A stretch of 14,864 nt of DNA from assembly GCA_002345825.1 (NCBI GenBank), contig DDWD01000027.1, positions 1-14,864 on the forward strand, written 5' to 3'. A program made the position numbers and the translations under genes. Below are positions 7,081-13,159 of the stretch, one piece after another (position 1 is the first letter of the stretch; each line of letters begins with the position of its first letter). The DNA comes from Bacteroidales bacterium UBA2295. Lineage in GTDB: Bacteria > Bacteroidota > Bacteroidia > Bacteroidales > Tenuifilaceae. A model generated the notes under the pieces. The model saw nothing but the letters and a program-made list of their open reading frames with translations. It was not told where the DNA came from and ran no database searches.

Positions 7081-7241
7081 TTTCTACTCTTCCGTCCATA
7101 GTCATATTATATTTTGTTGTTATCTAGTTATCGATTTAAGAACTGATTAAAAACAGGTAATCACAAAAATTCATTTCTACTTTAATATCAGTTAGCTAGC
7201 GCAAAAAAATGTTTTTAATTAAAAATACTTTAACCTATTTA

Positions 7242-7280
7242 ATACACCAAAGGCAGGTATCTCTACCTGCCCTTGTGTAT
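7242..7280. terminator. Strong hairpin, possible bidirectional terminator or attenuator
   Basis: GGCAGGTA (7252-7259) and TACCTGCC (7264-7271) form a perfect 8-bp stem with a TCTC loop. ATACAC (7242-7247) and GTGTAT (7275-7280) extend it across a small AA-rich internal loop. A clean T-run is missing on both strands; ATATTATTTTC follows on the plus strand. It lies about 80 bases downstream of the minus-strand promoter at 7368-7400, so it could end a short RNA or attenuate a longer transcript. Confidence 0.55.
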
Positions 7281-7367
7281 ATTATTTTCAAAATGAAAAA
7301 ATAACGCTTTAAAAATCTTTCTTTATCCGCTTTTAAAAATCCAAAATCCTGTGCTTGTTTCTATATG

Positions 7368-7400
7368 CAAATATACGGAAAAAAATGAGATTGTTACAAA
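7368..7400 (-). promoter_or_regulatory. Consensus Bacteroidota promoter firing leftward
   Basis: On the minus strand TTTG (plus 7397-7400) is followed after 21 bases by TATATTTG (plus 7368-7375), a full match to TAnnTTTG. Transcription would begin near 7360 and run toward the hairpin at 7280-7242, the tandem structured repeat and the genes at 6744-6309. It is the best promoter match I found in the window. Confidence 0.6.
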
Positions 7401-7677
7401 GAGGTTTCCACAACCGTATGGATATCAACCATTTTTAATTAAAAACACTGTTTTTAATTAAAAACATCAACTATTTTTAATTAAAAACGTTTTTTGAATT
7501 TATATGTTTCTGAAATATAGATGCATAGCAATTTTTTAGATGAAATTATCTACACAAAACACGTCTTATTAAGAAATATTATAAATTACTATTTGGGAGA
7601 AAAAAAATAAAAATTGATGATTTTTTCTGGTTGAAATGTGCTTAAGATAGAAAATCGAGGTGGCAACCATTGCTATA

Positions 7678-7702
7678 AAAATGAATTTTTAAAATTCATT
7701 TT
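7678..7702. promoter_or_regulatory. Perfect 12-bp inverted repeat upstream of the zinc-ribbon gene
   Basis: AAAATGAATTTT (7678-7689) and AAAATTCATTTT (7691-7702) are exact inverted repeats around one T, ending 40 bases before the ATG at 7743. The position and dyad symmetry suggest an operator for that gene. No clear -33/-7 promoter pair could be assigned next to it. Confidence 0.5.
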
Positions 7703-7742
7703 GTAAGTTTGATACTCGACAGGTCATATCTTACTATAATTT

Positions 7743-8081
7743 ATGGGCAGCAAACGAACCTATAAATGCATTAAATGCGACTACACGGTACTCACCAGTG
7801 CTGGGAAGGACTGGGGTATGATTGCCGTAGTTGATACCTATATCTGTAATAGTTGCAAGAACATCGTAGATGTTTGTATTGATAGAGAAGGCGAAACTTA
7901 CAAAAGACATGATATTCTATTCAAAAATATGAAAAACAAGCATAGATTGGACTTAACCTGCCCAAAGTGTAGTTCAAAAACCGATTTGATAAAATGGAAG
8001 ACCCGCCTCCGTCCATGCCCCAAATGTGATGATGGCAAGATGGAGGTAGACCCTGATGGGAAGGAAATTCTGTGGGATTAA
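7743..8081 (+). CDS. Small zinc-ribbon protein (112 aa)
   Basis: A 112-aa protein with four CxxC knuckles arranged as two zinc sites: Cys9/Cys12 with Cys35/Cys38, and Cys73/Cys76 with Cys92/Cys95. The third and fourth (CPKCSSKTDLI and CPKCDDGKM) are rubredoxin-like ribbon motifs. A fifth-site Cys45 is extra. The protein begins MGSKRTYKCIKC and ends in an acidic DPDGKEILWD tail; it has no catalytic motif or membrane segment. Zinc ribbons of this kind bind nucleic acid or proteins. The gene lies 106 bases before the XRE-brx operon on the same strand and may be co-regulated or simply adjacent cargo. It is not a known core BREX component. The start at 7743 leaves a 40-base spacing to the dyad operator. 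Confidence 0.7.
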   Translation: MGSKRTYKCIKCDYTVLTSAGKDWGMIAVVDTYICNSCKNIVDVCIDREGETYKRHDILFKNMKNKHRLDLTCPKCSSKTDLIKWKTRLRPCPKCDDGKMEVDPDGKEILWD

Positions 8082-8126
8082 CCGTTTACAAAACCAACTT
8101 TTCTTCATTTATTTATGCTTTTATTC

Positions 8127-8156
8127 ATTGCACAACCATTTATTTCCCTAAATTTA
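8127..8156 (+). promoter_or_regulatory. Weak candidate promoter for the XRE-brx operon
   Basis: ATTG (8127-8130) and TAAATTTA (8149-8156) resemble the -33 TTTG and -7 TAnnTTTG elements, each with one mismatch and an 18-base spacer, slightly short. The predicted start would lie about 20-30 bases before the ATG at 8188. It is the only reasonable candidate in the 106-base gap before the XRE gene. Confidence 0.3.
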
Positions 8157-8187
8157 TTGTCGCAAAACTTTAATTTTTATTAAACCC

Positions 8188-8370
8188 ATGCTTCTGAAGG
8201 AACTATTGAAGGCGAAAGGGATTAAACAGAAATGGCTTGCCAGTAGGTTGGGTGTGTCCGAGGTAACGGTGAGCAACTGGTGTTCGGGCAAGAGTATGCC
8301 CAATAAATCACATTTGCAGAAATTAAGCGAACTGCTTGAAGTGCCTGTAAAAACAATTGTGAACGTATAA
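8188..8370 (+). CDS. Cro/XRE-family regulator of the BREX operon (60 aa)
   Basis: A 60-aa minimal helix-turn-helix protein. The XRE fold covers nearly the whole chain: helix 1 MLLKELLKAKGIKQKWLA, then SRLGVSEVTVSNWCSGK as helices 2-3 with the turn at Gly22-Val23, then PNKSHLQKLSELLEV and a short C-terminus. It has no sensor or dimerisation domain, so it probably acts as a dimer on a short operator. Its TAA is directly followed by the brxA ATG (no gap), so it is co-transcribed and probably coupled with BREX. That placement suggests negative autoregulation of the defence operon, as small XRE proteins do in restriction-modification systems. Compared with the better-known WYL-type BrxR regulator it is a different and much smaller solution. 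Confidence 0.85.
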   Translation: MLLKELLKAKGIKQKWLASRLGVSEVTVSNWCSGKSMPNKSHLQKLSELLEVPVKTIVNV

Positions 8371-8991
8371 ATGGATAAATCATCAAAATACGTGCTCTCA
8401 TTCACTGCCATGTCGTTACGTCTTAACGATATGGTTAGAGTGGCAAAACTTGCCATTGAAGATGGGGTGAATGACTTATCAACATTACGAGAAAATGGAG
8501 GGACGTACATTTCGGGTAAAACCAGTTCATCCACTAGGGGATTCCGTGAGATAAAAAACAGGTTGGAAAAACTAACTCCAGACCAGATGAACATCTTAAT
8601 TCACGGTGACCTCAACGTCCAAAAACAAATAGCATTTCTATCCATTTGCAAAAACTACACGTTTATTAAAGATTTTACCATTGATGTATTGCGTGAAAAG
8701 GTGTTGGTTTTCAACTATCAGATTCACGAATCGGATTACAAATCATTTATTGATAGTAAAGTTCAATTGCATCCCGAACTTGAACAATTCTCCGAAACAA
8801 CCATGAAGAAGGCGAAACAGGTAATGTTTCGTATTCTCGAACAGTCTGGTATAATCAATAACGCTGTGGAACGTGTCATTCAACCCCAAATATTGCAACC
8901 AGAGGTGGTTAAGGCAATCGTTGATGATGACCCATTATGGCTAAAAATATTTCTGATTTCAGATATGGATATCAAACAGTTAAAACATTGA
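8371..8991 (+). CDS. brxA: BREX protein BrxA (DUF1819)
   Basis: A 206-aa protein that fits BrxA in length, order and sequence style: the N-terminal YVLSFTAMSLRLNDMVRVAKL, an Arg-rich TRGFREIKNRLEKLT segment near the middle, and ITKDF-like IKDFTIDVLREKVL at about residues 97-111. BrxA is a small, helix-rich DNA-binding component of type 1 BREX. Old annotations call DUF1819 an inner-membrane protein, but I see no membrane segment here. It sits first in the core order brxA-brxB-brxC-pglX, starting immediately after the XRE stop and ending one base before brxB. Its precise role in phage exclusion is not settled. The start at 8371 is supported by the zero-gap junction and the conserved N-terminus. 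Confidence 0.88.
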   Translation: MDKSSKYVLSFTAMSLRLNDMVRVAKLAIEDGVNDLSTLRENGGTYISGKTSSSTRGFREIKNRLEKLTPDQMNILIHGDLNVQKQIAFLSICKNYTFIKDFTIDVLREKVLVFNYQIHESDYKSFIDSKVQLHPELEQFSETTMKKAKQVMFRILEQSGIINNAVERVIQPQILQPEVVKAIVDDDPLWLKIFLISDMDIKQLKH

Positions 8992-8992
8992 A

Positions 8993-9577
8993 ATGGAAAG
9001 CATAGCAAATAGGTTTGAACACTTATATAAAGTATTATCTGATGAGGATTTTCTTCAGATGAAATCATTGGGTGGTGAGATACCATTTTTTGTTGCAGCA
9101 TTTGAAGCCAATCAATATAACGAGGTGGAAAACGCCATTCGTGGTTTAAAAAACAAACTCGACAACGATGGTATACCCGTTCTTGAACTGAACCTATACG
9201 ATATGGTAATGGATATTCTAAACAGCGAATTGGGTGACGGTGAGATATTCGAACTGGAAAAATCCATGGATAAAGACGAGTTCAAGGAAGCATTACGGTC
9301 GATTCTGGATATAAACGAGGTACTAATGCCCAAGATTAAATCCATGATTGATGCCAGCAATGCAAGGGCTTACTTTCTCACAGGAATTGGGTTGGTGTTT
9401 CCTTACATCCGTTCGCATAGCGTGCTAAATAACTTACAAAACGTGGCAAAGAAAGCACCAACCATTATGTTTTTCTCTGGCGATTACAACGGATTATCGC
9501 TGGAACTTTTTGGTTTACTAAAAGACGACAACTACTACAGAGCATTCAATATTGACACCTACAAGTTGAAAAAATGA
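8993..9577 (+). CDS. brxB: BREX protein BrxB (DUF1788)
   Basis: A 194-aa protein in the expected BrxB position and of the expected size. Recognisable DUF1788 traits are the N-terminal FEHLYKVLSDEDFLQMKSLG and the GGEIPFFVAAFEANQYNEVE segment. The C-terminal half has the strand-rich ARAYFLTGIGLVFPYIRSHS region, ending in APTIMFFSGDYNGLSLELF. The GIGxxFPYIRSHSVLNNL pattern resembles the Rossmann-like core of DUF1788 proteins in many BREX loci. BrxB is thought to act as a structural or adaptor subunit with other BREX proteins; no enzyme activity is visible. It is followed by an unusually long 87-base gap before brxC, in an otherwise gapless operon. Confidence 0.88.
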   Translation: MESIANRFEHLYKVLSDEDFLQMKSLGGEIPFFVAAFEANQYNEVENAIRGLKNKLDNDGIPVLELNLYDMVMDILNSELGDGEIFELEKSMDKDEFKEALRSILDINEVLMPKIKSMIDASNARAYFLTGIGLVFPYIRSHSVLNNLQNVAKKAPTIMFFSGDYNGLSLELFGLLKDDNYYRAFNIDTYKLKK

Positions 9578-9631
9578 AACATCCATGATAATAGCCTTGC
9601 CATACCTGTAATAGACTATCCTATGGATGTT
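9578..9631 (+). promoter_or_regulatory. Inverted repeat in the brxB-brxC gap
   Basis: AACATCCAT (9578-9586), starting at the base after the brxB stop, is repeated in inverse as ATGGATGTT (9623-9631); the inner ATAG/CTAT bases extend the similarity. The loop is 36 bases and no T-run follows, so it is not a classic terminator. It could be a protein-binding site, an mRNA-processing or stability element, or an attenuator setting brxC-pglX expression apart from brxA-brxB. Confidence 0.45.
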
Positions 9632-9664
9632 CCATCTGTACCATTAAAAAAATAAAACAGACAG

Positions 9665-12600
9665 ATGAAACTAAACAATTTCTTTCAAAAGGACATTAAT
9701 CGTACCATCGAAACGGTTATCAAAGCCGATGACCAAGAGCATGTGCTCGATGAGATGATGGAGTACGTGGTTACCAATGAAATATCAAAAAAGATAACTG
9801 ATTTTTTTTCGGCATACAACGATTATCAGGGTGCTAATGGTGTATGGATTTCGGGTTTCTTTGGCTCTGGTAAGTCGCATTTGCTGAAAATTCTTTCGTA
9901 TGTACTAGAAAACCGTGAGTTCAATGGTTACAAGTTGGGCGAGGTGTTTGCCGAAAAAATTGAAAATGATGATTTACTTAAAGCAGATATAATAAACGCA
10001 ACACGTATCCCATCTGAATCCATACTATTCAATATCGACCAGAAGGCACAAATTACAACCACACAGGAAGAGGATGCCCTTTTAAACGTGTTCTACAAGG
10101 TTTTTAACGACCACCTTGGGTATTTTGGAGGACAACGCCACGTGGCTGAATTTGAGCGTTGGATTGACAACGAGGGGTTGTACAAAAAATTTCAGGAAGT
10201 CTTTGAAAAGGAAACAGGCGAGTTCTGGACGAATGCCCGTAGAAAATACTTCTCACCGAAGGTTAAGGATGGTATGGGCAAAGTGCTATCCCAACTAATG
10301 GGCGACACACCCGAAAAATACCACAACATCATTGAAACCATTCGCAAGGATTCAAGTGTATCGGTGGAAGATTTTTGCGCAAAGGTTAACGATTACATTA
10401 AAACCAAACCCAAGGGTTTCCGATTAAACTTCTTTGTTGATGAGGTGGGGCAATACATATCCGATAACACCAAGTTGATGCTTAACCTACAGACCATTGC
10501 CGAAACATTGGCTTCCAAAACTAAAGGAAATTCATGGATACTGGTTACCTCTCAGGAAGATATGGAGCGTGTGGTTGGCGATATGACCAAATCGCAACAG
10601 AATGATTTCTCCAAGATTCAGGCACGATTTAAACTAAAGATACCACTTACATCAGCCAACGTGGATGAGGTAATTGAAAAACGTTTGCTAAGTAAAACCG
10701 AACCAGCCAGCGATTTACTTAAAAAAGTATGGGGAAAGGAACAATCCAGTATGGAGACCCTACTATCATTCTCCGAGGTAGGGGTGCAGTTTAAAGGTTA
10801 TCAAGATGAAAAGGATTTCATTAATAAATACCCATTCATACCATACCAGTTCGATTTATTTCAGCAAAGCATAAGGGCATTATCAAATCATAATGCCTTT
10901 CAGGGCAAGCATGCATCGGTGGGCGAACGCTCTATGCTGGGTGTATTTCAGCACGTGGCACAAAAACTAAGCGAAAAGGATGAGAGTTCCATCGTAAGTT
11001 TCGATATGCTGTTCGAGGGTATCCGTTCAACCATTCGTGGCGAGTTGCAGAGTGCTGTAATACTTGCCGAGAAACAGGTTGATAACGATTTTGCAATTAA
11101 AGTGCTAAAAGCACTGTTCATGGTAAAGTATTTCGGTAATTTTAAGAGTACTGAGAGGAATATATCTACCCTTATGATAGATAGTATTCACATTGATACC
11201 GAAGCGCATGACAAAAATGTTCACGAGGCACTTGCATTGCTCGAAAACCAAACCTACATCCAACGTAATGGCGATTTGTACGAATTTCTTACCGATGAGG
11301 AAAAGGATATTGAGCAAGAAATTAAATCAACCGATATAGACGATGGTCAGGTAACCAATCTATTTAAAGAGATAATTTTTGATACCATTATTGGTGATTC
11401 CAAAGTAAGGTTCATAGATAATAAGCAGGACTACGAGTTCGCCAGTAAGATTGATGGGACAATACTTGGCAAGGAAAAGGAGTTAACTGTTGAAATAATC
11501 ACACCCAATTTCCGTGACCACGACAGGGAACAGTTTTTTACTTCCCAAACTATGGGGTACAACACCCTGCTAATGATGGTGCTCCCAAATGATGAGCATA
11601 TGTTATTGGATGTTCGGATGTATATTAAAACCGAAAAGTATATTAGGTTAAGCCAATCGACCACCAATAAGGATAATGTTAAGCGCATACTTTACGAGAA
11701 GGCACAGCAAAATAGCATCCGAAGGTCGGCATTAGTAAACCTTCTTCGGAAATCATTGGGCGAATCAGCTGTTTATATGAACGGCATGAAGCAGGAGATG
11801 AATGGTGGTGCTGATGGAAAAAACAGACTGGTTAATGCATTTCAGATGCTGATTCGTTTGGCTTACCCCAACCTAAGAATGCTTGGTAGTATTCAGTTCA
11901 CCGAGGAATCAATTAAACGAATTATCTACGATAAGCATGACGACCTTTTCAAAACCGATGACACCACCATTAGCGAAGCCGAAAGCGAAGTGTTGAATAC
12001 TATCGAAAGACGTAAAAAGCAATCCGACCGAACATCACTATCCGATTTACGTGAACATTTCACACGAAGACCCTATGGCTGGTATCCCAATGCCATTTGG
12101 TGCATTGTTGCTAAACTATACAAGCGTGGTAAGGTAGAGGTTAGGCAGGATTCCAACCTGCTTGAAGACGATGAGGTGCTAAACTCGTTAATGAATAACA
12201 GGTTGTATGGCAACACCCTTCTTGAACCACAGGTTGATATCGACCCAAAACTGGTAAAGGCGTTGGCTACGGTTTACACCGAGTTTTTCGATGAAGCCTG
12301 CCCAGCCAAGGAAGCCAAGGATGTGGCATTGGCATTTAAGAGTAAATTGCACGATGAGTATATTCGGTTAAACCAACTATTGGCTAGTAAAGACAATTAC
12401 CCATTCCTTGCTGAGTTGTTGCCCGTAGAGGAACTCATTGAAAAACTCATCAAGAAGGAGTACCTATACTTCCTAACAAATATTAGGGATTTTGAGGACG
12501 ACCTGCTCGATGGTAAGGAGAAACTAATCGACCCCATTAAACGGTTCTGGCATGGTGAACAGAAAAACATTTTCGACTCCATTGGATTGCTGTTCTCCCG

Positions 12601-13156
12601 TGACAACTCAAACCTTGATTATGTTCAGTGCCCCGAACTCGAAATTCTTCGTGAGGTGTACAATCACAAAACACCATATCAAGGAGATATTATAAAGGAT
12701 GCCAAAGCAGCCAGAGATATACTAGCAAAAAAAGTAATAGAACTTATAGAATTAGAACGTAAACTCACCGATGCCGAGATTGCAAAATCGGTTAAACGCA
12801 TTCAAGAACACGATGATTTTAAAACGCTTGACGATACCAAACGCAAACTGGTTATTAAACCATTCGAAGAGGAACAAAAAAAGGTAAAAGACCAACGTTT
12901 TATTGCCAATCTTCGTGAAACACGTTCATACATTAAGGGCAAGTTGCTGGAGCAACAACTCAACGAAATGGTACGTTTGGCAAAACCTGCCGATGTTGCT
13001 GGCGAACCCGTTGTTCACTACCAACGGATAAATAACGTGCGCGTTAACTACCCAAAAACGGAATTAAGAACTGCCGAGGATGTGGAAGATTACGTTGATG
13101 CTCTTAAAATAGTGCTAAAGGATTTGATTAGCCAGAACAAACGGATAACCCTGTAG
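9665..13156 (+). CDS. brxC: BREX AAA+ ATPase BrxC
   Basis: A 1163-aa ATPase matching BrxC (PglY-like) in length and motifs. The Walker A motif is GFFGSGKS at 64-71, reached after the family-typical N-terminus (RTIETVIKADDQ). Walker B is FFVDE at 256-260. A sensor strand WILVTSQED begins at 291, and a candidate arginine finger is Arg321 in QARFKLKI. The long C-terminal two-thirds is helix-rich and charged, with coiled-coil-like stretches near 1030-1100. BrxC is essential for type 1 BREX defence and is believed to act with BrxB, PglX and PglZ on DNA. Its stop at 13154-13156 is three bases from the pglX start. The frame is intact throughout, so I see no sign of decay. Confidence 0.96.
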   Translation: MKLNNFFQKDINRTIETVIKADDQEHVLDEMMEYVVTNEISKKITDFFSAYNDYQGANGVWISGFFGSGKSHLLKILSYVLENREFNGYKLGEVFAEKIENDDLLKADIINATRIPSESILFNIDQKAQITTTQEEDALLNVFYKVFNDHLGYFGGQRHVAEFERWIDNEGLYKKFQEVFEKETGEFWTNARRKYFSPKVKDGMGKVLSQLMGDTPEKYHNIIETIRKDSSVSVEDFCAKVNDYIKTKPKGFRLNFFVDEVGQYISDNTKLMLNLQTIAETLASKTKGNSWILVTSQEDMERVVGDMTKSQQNDFSKIQARFKLKIPLTSANVDEVIEKRLLSKTEPASDLLKKVWGKEQSSMETLLSFSEVGVQFKGYQDEKDFINKYPFIPYQFDLFQQSIRALSNHNAFQGKHASVGERSMLGVFQHVAQKLSEKDESSIVSFDMLFEGIRSTIRGELQSAVILAEKQVDNDFAIKVLKALFMVKYFGNFKSTERNISTLMIDSIHIDTEAHDKNVHEALALLENQTYIQRNGDLYEFLTDEEKDIEQEIKSTDIDDGQVTNLFKEIIFDTIIGDSKVRFIDNKQDYEFASKIDGTILGKEKELTVEIITPNFRDHDREQFFTSQTMGYNTLLMMVLPNDEHMLLDVRMYIKTEKYIRLSQSTTNKDNVKRILYEKAQQNSIRRSALVNLLRKSLGESAVYMNGMKQEMNGGADGKNRLVNAFQMLIRLAYPNLRMLGSIQFTEESIKRIIYDKHDDLFKTDDTTISEAESEVLNTIERRKKQSDRTSLSDLREHFTRRPYGWYPNAIWCIVAKLYKRGKVEVRQDSNLLEDDEVLNSLMNNRLYGNTLLEPQVDIDPKLVKALATVYTEFFDEACPAKEAKDVALAFKSKLHDEYIRLNQLLASKDNYPFLAELLPVEELIEKLIKKEYLYFLTNIRDFEDDLLDGKEKLIDPIKRFWHGEQKNIFDSIGLLFSRDNSNLDYVQCPELEILREVYNHKTPYQGDIIKDAKAARDILAKKVIELIELERKLTDAEIAKSVKRIQEHDDFKTLDDTKRKLVIKPFEEEQKKVKDQRFIANLRETRSYIKGKLLEQQLNEMVRLAKPADVAGEPVVHYQRINNVRVNYPKTELRTAEDVEDYVDALKIVLKDLISQNKRITL

Positions 13157-13159
13157 TAT

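Larger units (their letters stand above)
7211..7488. promoter_or_regulatory. Four near-identical 16-bp palindromes (GTTTTTAATTAAAAAC)
   Basis: The perfect palindrome is at 7450-7465. Copies differing at one end base are at 7431-7446 and 7473-7488 (ATTTTTAATTAAAAAC), and another is at 7211-7226 (ending in T). The three clustered copies start 19 and 23 bases apart, close to two helical turns. They lie just behind the minus-strand promoter at 7368-7400, and the fourth lies downstream of it. This arrangement fits multiple operator sites for a dimeric repressor or a nucleoid-type protein. AT-rich sequence makes chance palindromes likelier, but the repeated exact 14-base core argues against chance. 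Confidence 0.6.
7281..7742. other. AT-rich stretch without a confident gene
   Basis: Besides the promoter and palindromes listed separately, I see only a 29-codon open frame on the plus strand at 7521-7610 (starting MHSNFLDEIIYTKHV). It has no supporting evidence and is not called as a gene. The region is extremely rich in A/T tracts and probably serves as the control region for the zinc-ribbon gene and for a minus-strand transcript. Confidence 0.5.

Noticed and set aside
7521..7610. 29-codon open frame
   Set aside because: It is short and lies in A/T-tract sequence with no recognisable features; kept only as a note.
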